DNA from: Pseudomonas sp. v388
GTDB taxonomy: Bacteria > Pseudomonadota > Gammaproteobacteria > Pseudomonadales > Pseudomonadaceae
Reading direction: 5' to 3'
Length of the DNA stretch: 64,000 bases
NCBI RefSeq assembly: GCF_003935425.1
Contig: NZ_RHQN01000011.1
Span: forward strand, 124,001-188,000
Position 1 is the first letter of the stretch; each line of letters starts with the position of its first letter. Below, one piece after another: positions 27,417 to 36,230 of the stretch. The translations under genes and the position numbers were made by a program. The notes below the pieces were generated by a model. It ran no database searches, had not been told where the DNA came from, and saw only the letters and a program-made list of their open reading frames with translations.

Positions 27417-29237
27417 ATGCATTCCGGCGCGCCCATCCTTCTGAACGAAGCACAACGTCTATTACGGATCGAAGAGCTGTGCGTGCTGGAAAACTCTGCG
27501 GATCAAGTGTTCGACGAGATCGTCGCAATCGCGGCGGAATTTTTCGAAGCGCCGATTGCGCTGATCTCCATCGTCGACAAACACCGTCAGTGGTTTCGCG
27601 CCCGCGTGGGGCTGCAGGCTCAGGAAACTCCGCGGGACGTTTCCTTCTGCGCCTACACCATTCTCAGTGATGAACCCTTCGAGATCCCGGATGCGACGCT
27701 GGATCCGCGCTTCAAGGAAAACGCCCTGGTGACCGGCGAGCCGGGTATCCGCTATTACGCCGGTGCCCCGCTGATCACCGAGGACGGTCTGCGCCTGGGC
27801 AGCCTGTGCGTCATTGATACCAAGCCGCGCCCCGCCATGAGTGCGCGTGAGGCCTCGATGCTCAAGCGTTTCACTTCGCTGGTCATGAAGCGCATCGTCA
27901 GCCTGAGGCTGAGCTGTTATGTCGACCAGCCGTCGGGCCTGTACAACCGCCTGCGGCTGGAAGAAGACATGCGCGAAGTGCTGAGCACAGGTTGCGACAG
28001 CCAGTTAGTGGCGGTCGACATGTTCGCCCCCCAGTTTCTCAACGATGTGGTCAAGGCGCTGGGCTACGGCTTTACCCAGGAACTGGTGATGGCGATCAGA
28101 AAGCGCCTCGAGGAACAACTGCCTGCCGGTTGTCGGCTGTACCGCATCAGCCCGACCCGTTTCGGCTTCCTGCTGCCCGGCAACGCTGCACAAGAGCACT
28201 TGTACAACGCCATCCTCAAGGCCTGCGCGGCGCCGGTTCACTGCCGTGGCAATCCGGTCCAGATGCAGGTCGGGATGGGCATCGTCAGCCTCAAGAGCGA
28301 GCCGGGCCAGGAGCAGGACTGGATGCGCCAGGTGGTCAGCGCGGCCAACGATGCCCGTGAGCGCAACTTGGGCTGGGCGCGGTACAAGCCTCAGTGCGAT
28401 GCGGCCCAGCAGCGGGCATTTCGCCTGCTGGCCTCGCTGACCGCCGCCGTGCATGCGCCGGACCAGTTGCGCCTGGTCTACCAGCCTCGTATCGATCTGG
28501 CGACCGGCGCCTGCACGTCCGTCGAAGCGCTGCTGCGCTGGACGCACCCGACCCTCGGGCCTGTAGGGCCCGCCGAATTCATCCCGCTGGCCGAGAAGAC
28601 CGCGCTGATGCGTCCGCTGAGCCTCTGGGTTCTGCAGCACGCCGTCGAGCAGGCCGCCATCTGGCAGGCCCATGGTTTCATCTTTCGGGTTGCGATCAAC
28701 GTCACGCCCGAGGATCTGTCAGGCTCGGACTTCACCGACCGCATGATCAGCCTTCTTCAGCACTACGGCATTCCACCACGCCGTTTCGAGCTGGAGTTCA
28801 CCGAAGGCGCGCTGATGCACAATCCCGCCGAAGTGCGTAATCAGCTGGAACGCCTGCGCCAGCTGGGCATGACCGTGGCTATCGACGACTTCGGTACCGG
28901 CTACAGCAACTGGAGCTATCTGCGCCAATTGCCGGCGACCACCGTGAAGCTCGACCAATCCCTGATGCGCAATCTGGCAACCGACCAGCAGGACCAGCGA
29001 CTGGTGCAGGCGCTGATCGGCTTGGCGACAAAGCTTGACTACTGCGTGGTTGCAGAAGGTATCGAGACTGAAGAAATCCGCGCATTGGTCAGCGCCTGGG
29101 GCTGTCATGAAGGCCAGGGTTACCTGATCGCCAGACCGATGGAAGCCGACGCCTTGCTCGACTGGCTGGATGCGCAGGACGTGCCGCGGTCCGTCGAAGC
29201 CATCGGCCTGGCCGCCATGGGATCGAAATGGTTATAA
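27417..29237 (+). CDS. GAF-GGDEF(degenerate)-EAL cyclic-di-GMP protein
   Basis: A 606-residue cytoplasmic protein. GAF domain about 20-165 (LISIVDKHRQWFRARVGL, GSLCVIDTKPR); degenerate diguanylate cyclase-like region about 175-330 without a GGDEF active site; EAL domain about 345-590. The EAL catalytic set looks intact: VEALLRW, INVTPED, FELEFTEGAL, AIDDFGTGYSN, VKLDQSL, VVAEGIET and HEGQGYL. It should therefore hydrolyse cyclic-di-GMP, with GAF and the degenerate domain as regulatory inputs. It lies 190 bases after the single-GAF gene. Confidence 0.92.
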   Translation: MHSGAPILLNEAQRLLRIEELCVLENSADQVFDEIVAIAAEFFEAPIALISIVDKHRQWFRARVGLQAQETPRDVSFCAYTILSDEPFEIPDATLDPRFKENALVTGEPGIRYYAGAPLITEDGLRLGSLCVIDTKPRPAMSAREASMLKRFTSLVMKRIVSLRLSCYVDQPSGLYNRLRLEEDMREVLSTGCDSQLVAVDMFAPQFLNDVVKALGYGFTQELVMAIRKRLEEQLPAGCRLYRISPTRFGFLLPGNAAQEHLYNAILKACAAPVHCRGNPVQMQVGMGIVSLKSEPGQEQDWMRQVVSAANDARERNLGWARYKPQCDAAQQRAFRLLASLTAAVHAPDQLRLVYQPRIDLATGACTSVEALLRWTHPTLGPVGPAEFIPLAEKTALMRPLSLWVLQHAVEQAAIWQAHGFIFRVAINVTPEDLSGSDFTDRMISLLQHYGIPPRRFELEFTEGALMHNPAEVRNQLERLRQLGMTVAIDDFGTGYSNWSYLRQLPATTVKLDQSLMRNLATDQQDQRLVQALIGLATKLDYCVVAEGIETEEIRALVSAWGCHEGQGYLIARPMEADALLDWLDAQDVPRSVEAIGLAAMGSKWL

Positions 29238-29328
29238 CCTTAGAACACATCTTCATAACCGCTTAAAACATAAGGCGCTATGCTGCCCGCCACTTTTTGC
29301 CTGATAAGTCTGGTTTACAGGGTCGGTT

Positions 29329-30114
29329 ATGGATGTGGGTGGTTTGGGTTTTGTTGTAGCTGGCCTGATCGTGGGCTTTATCGTGGGCATGACCGGAGTG
29401 GGCGGTGGTTCGTTGATGACCCCCATCCTGCTGTGGTTTGGCATTAATCCGGCGACCGCCGTGGGCACCGATCTGCTGTACGCCGCGATCACCAAGTCCG
29501 GCGGTGTGCTGGTTCATCGCAAGAACGACAACATCGACTGGAAGATCACCGGCTGGCTGACGCTGGGCAGTGTGCCGGCGGTATTGCTGACGCTGTGGTT
29601 TCTCAGCACGCTGGATTCGGCCCCGGAAGCAGTCAACGCCATCATCAAGCAGGCATTGGGTTTCGTTCTGCTGCTGACCGCGCTGGCGGTGCTGTTCAAG
29701 AAGAAACTGCTGGCCTACGCCCACAGCCGGGGCGACGGGCAATCGCTGTTCAGCGGCTCCAGCCTCAACAGCCTGACGGTCGCCACCGGCCTGCTGCTGG
29801 GTACGATGGTGGCGCTGACGTCCATCGGTGCCGGTGCGCTGGGCACCGTCGCGCTGTTCATTCTTTATCCGCTGCTTCCCACCCGACGCCTGGTCGGCAC
29901 TGAAATCGCCCACGCCGTGCCGCTGACCCTGGTCGCCGGCCTGGGTCACGCGAGCATGGGCAATATGGACTGGGGCCTGCTGGGCTGGCTGCTGATGGGT
30001 TCATTGCCGGGGATCTGGCTGGGCAGCCACATGACCGGCCGGGTGTCCGACGATCTGCTGCGCCCGTTCCTCGCCATCATGCTCGGTTCGATCGGATTCA
30101 AGCTGGCATTCTAG
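29329..30114 (+). CDS. TSUP (TauE/SafE) family membrane transporter
   Basis: A 261-residue inner-membrane protein with about eight hydrophobic segments and the duplicated TSUP pattern: GMTGVGGGSLMTPILL with NPATAVGTDLLYA, and later LTSIGAGALGTVAL with LVGTEIAHAVPLTL. The family exports sulfite or organosulfonates or moves other small anions; substrate unknown. There is only a weak ribosome site before the ATG, but the N-terminus fits the first membrane helix. Confidence 0.88.
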   Translation: MDVGGLGFVVAGLIVGFIVGMTGVGGGSLMTPILLWFGINPATAVGTDLLYAAITKSGGVLVHRKNDNIDWKITGWLTLGSVPAVLLTLWFLSTLDSAPEAVNAIIKQALGFVLLLTALAVLFKKKLLAYAHSRGDGQSLFSGSSLNSLTVATGLLLGTMVALTSIGAGALGTVALFILYPLLPTRRLVGTEIAHAVPLTLVAGLGHASMGNMDWGLLGWLLMGSLPGIWLGSHMTGRVSDDLLRPFLAIMLGSIGFKLAF

Positions 30115-30301
30115 GATTCTCCAGGCCTGCGGGCCCGGTATGCCTGAGTGGGCTGCCGGCCCCGTGAGCGGCAGCCATTCGTTCATCGGGTTCTGCATCA
30201 TAGTGGTGGCCCGGTTCGGGATTTCGGCGCAGGATTCCCAGCGTTGATTTCATGCGCCGCTGAACCGGCACCGCTCACCTTGCCAGATGGAGATGCTGAA
30301 C

Positions 30302-30499
30302 ATGCTTATCCGAATTGAAGAGGGTCACTTTGACAACCACTGGATCGTCAGGCTCGACGACTATCCGGTGACGTGCCGCGACTGGCGTGAAGCCAATGAA
30401 TTCGCCGAGCGTATGAAATCGCGGATCGACGCGCCGCACCCCCTGCCCCACCATTCCGGGCGCCGACCAGTGGCTGAAAGCTCCCGCGCCGCCTCCTGA
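30302..30499 (+). CDS. Small hypothetical protein
   Basis: A 65-residue protein, MLIRIEEGHFDNHWIVRLDD then WREANEFAERMKSRIDAPHP. GGAG is nine bases before this ATG. The pattern resembles small Pseudomonas proteins of unknown function. No membrane segment or known domain. Confidence 0.5.
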   Translation: MLIRIEEGHFDNHWIVRLDDYPVTCRDWREANEFAERMKSRIDAPHPLPHHSGRRPVAESSRAAS

Positions 30500-30675
30500 A
30501 CACCGCTTCCGGCCATGGCGCTGTTGCTCATCACAACAGCGCTGTTTCACAGCAGACTCAAACCCCGAACGGTTGTCCGACACTGGAAAACGGTTCTCGA
30601 TTCCGTGACATCCATTTCACATCCTCTTCACCTCCGGGTCGGTAAATTTGACTCACTCCTTTGATGAATCCCATT

Positions 30676-30704
30676 TGGCCCACCGCGTTGTGGGCCATTT
30701 TTTT
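30676..30704 (+). terminator. Strong rho-independent terminator
   Basis: TGGCCCAC and GTGGGCCA pair around a six-base loop and run into seven T. It ends a transcript coming from the small-protein gene or from an unannotated RNA in the 175 bases before it. Confidence 0.82.
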
Positions 30705-30751
30705 GCCCGTGATTCAGCGTTCCGTTCGCCGGCAAGCCGGTTCCTGCGGGT

Positions 30752-30913
30752 TCACGGGAGTGCTCGATCCAACGATGCCTCGCTCAACTGCGCCAGCCGT
30801 TCGCTGCCGTCGCCATTCACGATGCCGCCGCTCCAGCTGGCGGCGACGGCAGCCGCCCAGCCGACCACAAATACCGCCACCAGCTGCAACGCCCATTTGG
30901 CAATCAGGCTCAT
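30752..30913 (-). CDS. Small single-span membrane protein
   Basis: A 53-residue protein, MSLIAKWALQLVAVFVVGWA AAV followed by a polar tail ending SLDRALP. One clear transmembrane helix at about 5-27. A purine-rich stretch (GGAGGGGGAAGG) precedes the ATG. It is convergent with the terminator at 30676-30704. Unrecognised; support rests on the membrane segment and ribosome site. Confidence 0.5.
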   Translation of the reverse strand: MSLIAKWALQLVAVFVVGWAAAVAASWSGGIVNGDGSERLAQLSEASLDRALP

Positions 30914-31094
30914 GTGCCTTCCCCCTCCAGGTTTCAATGGCGAGGATGTAAACACGCCTGTGTTGCAGAAGCATGGCAACGTCCTGCGTTCGATCGGCGC
31001 CACTGATCAACGCTCAGGAACTCCAGGCGCGGGTTTGGCTTCATAAACCTGAAGCCGATGAAAAATCCACCCAGCAATTCGGAGATTTCAAGCC

Positions 31095-31472
31095 ATGCCT
31101 GCCGCCAACAAAGACAAATACACCGAGAAGCAGAAGCGCAAGGCCGAACATATCGAAGAAGGTTACGAGCAAAAGGGCGTGTCCAAGGGCGAAGCCGAAG
31201 CACGCGCCTGGGCCACGGTCAACAAACAGTCCGGCGGTGGCGAGCGCAAAGGCGGATCGGGCACTCAGAAGCCGGCCTCGGCCAAGACGGCCGCGCGCAA
31301 GGATTCGGCCAAACGCGCGGCAGCCACCCGACACGGCGAACCTCGCTCGGGCCAGTCGCTGGAGTCATACACCAAGGCCGACCTGATGCAACGCGCTCGT
31401 GGCCTGAAGATCGCTGGTCGGTCGACCATGAGCAAGCAGGAACTGATCACTGCCTTGAAAAAAGCCTCGTAA
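31095..31472 (+). CDS. Rho N-terminal/SAP-like small basic protein
   Basis: A 125-residue basic protein. The N-terminal half is KYTEKQKRKAEHIEEGYEQKGVSKGEAEARAWATVNK, a pattern often annotated as plasmid stabilisation protein. A Lys/Ala/Ser-rich linker follows, then a C-terminal Rho-N/SAP-like helical motif, SLESYTKADLMQRARGLKIAGRS. It probably binds nucleic acid. GGAG lies nine bases before the ATG. The DUF3182 gene begins 11 bases after the stop, so they are likely one operon. Confidence 0.8.
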   Translation: MPAANKDKYTEKQKRKAEHIEEGYEQKGVSKGEAEARAWATVNKQSGGGERKGGSGTQKPASAKTAARKDSAKRAAATRHGEPRSGQSLESYTKADLMQRARGLKIAGRSTMSKQELITALKKAS

Positions 31473-31483
31473 GGAGCGCGTCT

Positions 31484-32614
31484 ATGAGCGGGTCACGAAC
31501 AGGTGCTGTGAAAGCGGAAGTCGTTCTATTGCCCACCCACAAGAAACTCGCCACTCACGAATTAGCTGTCCATGAGGCCCTGGGCCGCAAGATCGCCAGC
31601 CTGCTCGGCGCGCGTTTCGGCGGGCTTTATGACTCCACCGTGCATGACGGCAAAGGCCGCACGCTCTATTTCGTCCCTTCCGATACCCTGATCGGCCACC
31701 CCCAGCATCGTCACCTGGATATCCAGTCGGCCGACGATCTGTTCGGCGGCCTGATCGCCGAGCCGTTCATGGCGACCAAAGCCATTTCCCACCCATTGCT
31801 GGACAATGCCACGGCCCGTCCCGCGGGCTGGTCCGACGAGTTTCACCGCCAGACCGCCGACGCGGTGCTTGCTGGCTTCAGCGTGTTCAATCATGCCGAC
31901 GCCCTGGAGGCCGGCAAGCGCCTGCTGGTAAACGGCCCGATTCGCATCAAGCCGGTGCTGGCCACCGCTGGACGCGGGCAGCTCGAAGTCACGTCCGAGG
32001 CACAACTGGCCGCCGCCATCGAGGCGCAGGACAGCCAGGATGTAAACCAGTGGGGGCTGGTGCTGGAGGAGAATCTTCAACAGGTCGTCACCTACAGCGT
32101 GGGCCAGATCAGCATCGCCGGCCTGCTTGCCAGTTATTACGGGACCCAGAGCCTGACGCGCGATAACCAGGGTGAAAGCGTGTACGGCGGCTCCAGCCTG
32201 CGAGTGGTGCGCGGCGGTTTCGATGCGTTGCTGGCGCTGGAACTGGATGACCCAGTACGCCACTCCATCAAGCAGGCCATGGCCTATGACCGGGCGGCGT
32301 CGAGTTGTTTCCAGGGCTTGGTGGCATCCCGCCGCAATTACGACATTGCCATGGGCGTCGATGCCCACGGCCAGTCTCGTTCCGGCGTTCTGGAGCAATC
32401 CTGGCGCATCGGCGGCGCCAGCGCGGCGGAAATCGAAGCGTTGCTGGCTTTCGCCGACGCGCCCGCGTTGCAGCGGATTGATGCCTCGACCCACGAGGTT
32501 TACGGCGAAACCACGCTGCCGCGTGGCGCCGAGGTCCTGTTCGAGGGCGACGATCCGCAAGTCGGATTCATCACTAAATACACACAGGTTGAGCCTTATG
32601 AGCGTTCGCAGTGA
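31484..32614 (+). CDS. DUF3182 family protein
   Basis: A 376-residue protein matching the DUF3182 pattern: VHEALGRKIASLLGARFGGLYD, LYFVPSDTLIG, a central RLLVNGPIRIKPVLATAGRGQ and VLEENLQQVVTYSVGQI. The alternation of basic residues and acidic loops resembles ATP-grasp folds, but function is unknown. The start at 31484 follows an AGGAG; a far-upstream frame overlapping the Rho-N-like gene is rejected. The 3' end overlaps the hydrolase gene by 17 bases, implying coupling. Confidence 0.82.
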   Translation: MSGSRTGAVKAEVVLLPTHKKLATHELAVHEALGRKIASLLGARFGGLYDSTVHDGKGRTLYFVPSDTLIGHPQHRHLDIQSADDLFGGLIAEPFMATKAISHPLLDNATARPAGWSDEFHRQTADAVLAGFSVFNHADALEAGKRLLVNGPIRIKPVLATAGRGQLEVTSEAQLAAAIEAQDSQDVNQWGLVLEENLQQVVTYSVGQISIAGLLASYYGTQSLTRDNQGESVYGGSSLRVVRGGFDALLALELDDPVRHSIKQAMAYDRAASSCFQGLVASRRNYDIAMGVDAHGQSRSGVLEQSWRIGGASAAEIEALLAFADAPALQRIDASTHEVYGETTLPRGAEVLFEGDDPQVGFITKYTQVEPYERSQ

Positions 32615-33368
32615 AAGCATCGAGATAAGCGTCGAAAACCAGTCGATTTCCGGCACCATTCTTTCGCCCGGCGAGAAGATTCCTGGGATTCTGTTCGTGC
32701 ACGGCTGGGGCGGCAGTCAGCAACGGGATCTGGCCCGCGCCAAGAACATCACGGGGCTGGGCTGCGTCTGCCTGACCTTCGACCTGCGCGGACATGAGCG
32801 CACCCACGAGTTGCGGGCGACCGTGTCCCGTGAACAAAGCCTCGAAGACCTGCTGGCCGCCTATGATCGTCTGGTTGAACATCCTGCCGTGGACCCGCGG
32901 GCCATCGCGGTGATCGGCAGCAGCTACGGTGGTTACCTGGCAACCATCCTCAGCTCGCTGCGGCCGGTGAAATGGCTCGCGTTGCGGGTGCCTGCGCTGT
33001 ATTGGGACGCCGACTGGGACATGCCCAAGCAGCAACTGGATCGTGACAAGCTGGCGCACTACCGCCGCTCGGCGGTTACCGCCGCCGATAATCGCGCGCT
33101 GGCTGCCTGCAAGGAATTCAAGGGGGATGTGCTGCTGATCGAATCGGAGCAGGACGATTACGTCCCGCACGCGACCTTGATGAGTTATCGCGGGGCCTTC
33201 GAGCTTGCCCACTCGCTGACCTACCGGCTGGTGGATGGCGCCGACCATGCGCTGAGCAGCGACATCAGCCAGAGCGTCTATAGCTCAATGCTGACCAACT
33301 GGATCAGCGAAATGGTCATCGGCGCGCGTCTGGTGGACTACCCACACCACTCTTCGAAATATTCCTGA
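32598..33368 (+). CDS. Alpha/beta hydrolase
   Basis: A 256-residue soluble hydrolase: oxyanion-hole segment FVHGWGGSQ, nucleophile elbow IGSSYGG with Ser about 109, acid in ESEQDDYVPHA, and His in DGADHAL. The fold suggests a dienelactone hydrolase or acyl-aminoacyl-peptidase-like esterase. It overlaps the DUF3182 gene, and the pair plus the Rho-N-like gene form a three-gene operon. Substrate unknown. Confidence 0.86.
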   Translation: MSVRSESIEISVENQSISGTILSPGEKIPGILFVHGWGGSQQRDLARAKNITGLGCVCLTFDLRGHERTHELRATVSREQSLEDLLAAYDRLVEHPAVDPRAIAVIGSSYGGYLATILSSLRPVKWLALRVPALYWDADWDMPKQQLDRDKLAHYRRSAVTAADNRALAACKEFKGDVLLIESEQDDYVPHATLMSYRGAFELAHSLTYRLVDGADHALSSDISQSVYSSMLTNWISEMVIGARLVDYPHHSSKYS

Positions 33369-33377
33369 ACCCACGCC

Positions 33378-33617
33378 TCAGTACTTGGTGCCCTGTTTTG
33401 CCGGATCGGCAGGACGGGGTACGTGGCGAGGTCCGGCAACCACCAGCGCCAGCACGCCGAGAATCGGTACGGCCACAATCACGATCATCCACATCAGCTT
33501 GTCGTTGGACGCAGTCACCGTTTTGCGCACGCGCATGATCGCCCATATGTCTGCGATCACTACCAAAGCGGTGAGCAATGTAAACAGCCACAGATGACCT
33601 TCTGTTATCCAAGGCAT
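33378..33617 (-). CDS. PLDc_N-domain small membrane protein
   Basis: A 79-residue protein with two transmembrane helices, LWLFTLLTALVVIADIWAIM and KLMWMIVIVAVPILGVLALV, the build of phospholipase D-nuclease N-terminal (PLDc_N) proteins without a catalytic domain. AGGAGG lies six to seven bases before ATG 33617, which decides the start over a longer frame. It ends ten bases from the convergent hydrolase gene. Confidence 0.82.
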   Translation of the reverse strand: MPWITEGHLWLFTLLTALVVIADIWAIMRVRKTVTASNDKLMWMIVIVAVPILGVLALVVAGPRHVPRPADPAKQGTKY

Positions 33618-33840
33618 TTGAAACCTCCTGCATGTCAACGATACGACCAGACCGGTCGCCCTTGAAGTAGAAGAGGCGTCGGAGGGCCTTAAAGTTCAGC
33701 GAAGTAGGAAAAATGAGCTTTTTTTCAGCAGTGCCGCCGCCACTGGTCCACCCTCTCGAAACCACCGCCTTGTCGGGCATCCGGGCCGGTCGGGCTCGCA
33801 AGGACAATGCGGGTAGCGACCAACCGTAGAGGGATTCCTG

Positions 33841-34464
33841 ATGAGCGCGTCCATCATCAAACTGTTCACAAAACCCAAGCAGGCCTGGCGAGACATACGA
33901 GCCCAGGAGGATGAATCACCGCGCCAGTATCTGCCGCATCTGATTCTGTTGGCGCTGATTCCAGCAGTGTGCCTGTTCATCGGCACGACACAGGTCGGAT
34001 GGAGTCTGGCGGTGGGCGAGCGGGTCTGGCTGAGCACCAGAAGCGCGCTGCAGCTGTGCGCCTTGCTGTACGTCGCGACGTTGCTCGGCGTGGCAATGAT
34101 GGGTGCGTTCATTCGCTGGATGTCCCGCACGTTTGAAACGCGACCGACGCTGAACCAGTGCATTGGCTTCGCGACCTACACCACGATTCCGTTTTTCGTC
34201 GCAGGACTGGCCGGACTGTATCCAGGCCGCTGGCTGGCGATCCTGGTGCTGGGCATGGCGTCGGTGTACTCGACACTGCTGCTGTTCGTGGGGATCGGCA
34301 CCTTCATGCGCCTGCCCGAAGGCAAGGCCCCGCTGTACGCTGCCGCAGTGTGGGGCGTGGGGCTGCTGGTGCTGGTGACGATTCTCGTGTCGACCATCCT
34401 GCTCTGGTACAACGGCCTGACACCGGAATACGTGCGCAATGTGCTGGGGGAAGTGCCGGAATAG
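33841..34464 (+). CDS. YIP1-family membrane protein
   Basis: A 207-residue inner-membrane protein with five or so hydrophobic segments after an N-terminal LFTKPKQAWRDIRAQED, the usual beginning of bacterial Yip1-domain proteins. Central GFATYTTIPFFVAGLAGLYP and LLLFVGIGTFMRLPEG also fit. Function in bacteria is unknown. It stands alone, followed by a REP region. Confidence 0.82.
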   Translation: MSASIIKLFTKPKQAWRDIRAQEDESPRQYLPHLILLALIPAVCLFIGTTQVGWSLAVGERVWLSTRSALQLCALLYVATLLGVAMMGAFIRWMSRTFETRPTLNQCIGFATYTTIPFFVAGLAGLYPGRWLAILVLGMASVYSTLLLFVGIGTFMRLPEGKAPLYAAAVWGVGLLVLVTILVSTILLWYNGLTPEYVRNVLGEVPE

Positions 34465-34529
34465 CCGCTCCTACCGCCGTAATCCTCCGACCAGGCAATC
34501 GGCACTGCCGAGGGAGCCGCAGAACTGCG

Positions 34530-34648
34530 GGAGCAGACTCATCCGCGAAGAGGCCGGTACATTCGCCAAACATCTATTGGCTGTAACTATGTCTTCGCGG
34601 ACAAGCGGAGCGCCGGCCGGTCAGCTCCCACAAGCGCGGGAGCTGCCG
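34530..34648. repeat. REP cluster
   Basis: Several inverted elements: ATCCGCGAAGAGGCCGGTAC with GTCTTCGCGGACAAGCGGAG, plus GGGAGC/GCTCCC stems around them. Lies between convergent genes (YIP1 and galactarate dehydratase). Confidence 0.65.
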
Positions 34649-34665
34649 TAGAGGAAATGCTCCGA

Positions 34666-36219
34666 TCAGGTAATCGGCGCGGGGTTGAACAGAGTGATGT
34701 CGTTGTGCAGACGATAATGCTCGGTCCAGGTCTTCTTCTTGCCGCTGGCCACGTCCAGATAGAAGTGGAACAGCTCCCAGCCCAGATCCTCGATGCTGGC
34801 GCGCCCGGTGGCGATGCGGCCGGCGTCAATATCGATCAGGTCCGGCCAGCGCTGGGCCAGCTCGGTGCGGGTCGAAACCTTTACCACCGGCGACATTGCC
34901 AGGCCATACGGCGTACCACGCCCGGTAGTGAACACGTGCAGGTTCATCCCGGCCGCCAGTTGCAAGGTGCCGCACACAAAGTCACTGGCTGGCGTGGCGC
35001 AGAAGATCAGGCCCTTTTGCTTGAACCGCTCACCCGGGCCCAGCACGCCGTTGATGGCGCTGCTGCCGGACTTGACGATAGAGCCCAAAGACTTCTCGAC
35101 AATGTTCGACAACCCGCCTTTCTTGTTGCCCGGCGTGGTGTTGGCGCTGCGATCCGCTTCGCCCTTGGCCAGGTAGCGGTCGTACCAGTCCATTTCCCGC
35201 ACCAGTTCCTGCGCGACTTCCTGGCTTTCGGCCCGCGAGGTCAGCAGGTAAATGGCGTCGCGCACTTCCGTGACTTCGGAAAACATCACCGTGGCCCCGG
35301 CGCGCAGCAGCAGGTCGGACGCAAAGCCCAGCGCAGGGTTGGCGGTGATGCCGGAAAACGCGTCGCTGCCGCCGCACTGCATGCCCAGGATCAACTCGGA
35401 CGCCGGCACCGTCTCGCGGCGGCGCAGGTCCAGCTTCTTGAGCCGCACTTCGGCCAGATCCATGATCTGCTCGACCATTTCACTGAAGCCATGGCTGGCA
35501 TCCTGAAGCCGATAGAGCCAGGGCTCGCTGAGGTCGACCGAACTGTCGTCCTCGTGCATCACCTGCCCGGCCTGCAATTTCTCGCAGCCCAGGCTGATCA
35601 CCAATGCCTCGCCGCCCAGGTTAGGGTTCCGTGCCAGGTTGCGCACCGTGCGAATCGGGATGTAGGCGTCCGTCGCGGTGATCGCCACACCACAACCGTA
35701 GCTATGGGTCAGCGCCACCACGTCATCGACGTTCGGGTATTTGGGCAGCAGCTCTTCGCGGATGCGCTTGACGGCAAAGTCGAGCACGCCGGTCACGCAC
35801 TGCACCGTGGTGGTAATGCCCAGAATGTTGCGCGTGCCGACGGTGCCGTCGGCGTTGCGGTAACCCTCGAAGGTGTAGCCTTCCAGCGGCGCCGCCTTCT
35901 CCGGCACCGCGTCGGACATCGGCAGGCTGTCGAGCGCCGGTGCCGACGGCATGCGCAGCTGGTCTTCCCTGACCCAACTGCCGCGAGGGATCGGTTGCAG
36001 CGCGTAGCCGATGGTGGCGCCGTAACGAATCACGGCGTCTCCTTCGGCCAGATCAACGGTGTTGATCTTGTGGCTCTGCGGCACGTTATCGACAGTCACC
36101 AGCCCGTCGTCGAATTCGGTTCCGGCTGGCACGCCCTGGTCATTGACCACCACGACCACGTTATCCAGCGCATGCAGCCGGATGTACCGTGGAGAATCGG
36201 CATGTTGAATCAGGTTCAT
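34666..36219 (-). CDS. garD: Galactarate dehydratase
   Basis: A 517-residue UxaA/GarD-family dehydratase. N-terminal SAF-like domain ([22 protein letters not shown]) and a large catalytic part with [50 protein letters not shown] and a C-terminal [13 protein letters not shown]. Length is close to E. coli GarD. It dehydrates galactarate to 5-keto-4-deoxyglucarate, the substrate of the KdgD-type enzyme in the same cluster. ATG 36219 with GAGGA is chosen over GTG 36222. It begins 11 bases after the transporter stop. Confidence 0.9.
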   Translation of the reverse strand: MNLIQHADSPRYIRLHALDNVVVVVNDQGVPAGTEFDDGLVTVDNVPQSHKINTVDLAEGDAVIRYGATIGYALQPIPRGSWVREDQLRMPSAPALDSLPMSDAVPEKAAPLEGYTFEGYRNADGTVGTRNILGITTTVQCVTGVLDFAVKRIREELLPKYPNVDDVVALTHSYGCGVAITATDAYIPIRTVRNLARNPNLGGEALVISLGCEKLQAGQVMHEDDSSVDLSEPWLYRLQDASHGFSEMVEQIMDLAEVRLKKLDLRRRETVPASELILGMQCGGSDAFSGITANPALGFASDLLLRAGATVMFSEVTEVRDAIYLLTSRAESQEVAQELVREMDWYDRYLAKGEADRSANTTPGNKKGGLSNIVEKSLGSIVKSGSSAINGVLGPGERFKQKGLIFCATPASDFVCGTLQLAAGMNLHVFTTGRGTPYGLAMSPVVKVSTRTELAQRWPDLIDIDAGRIATGRASIEDLGWELFHFYLDVASGKKKTWTEHYRLHNDITLFNPAPIT

Positions 36220-36230
36220 CACGGTTTTCC

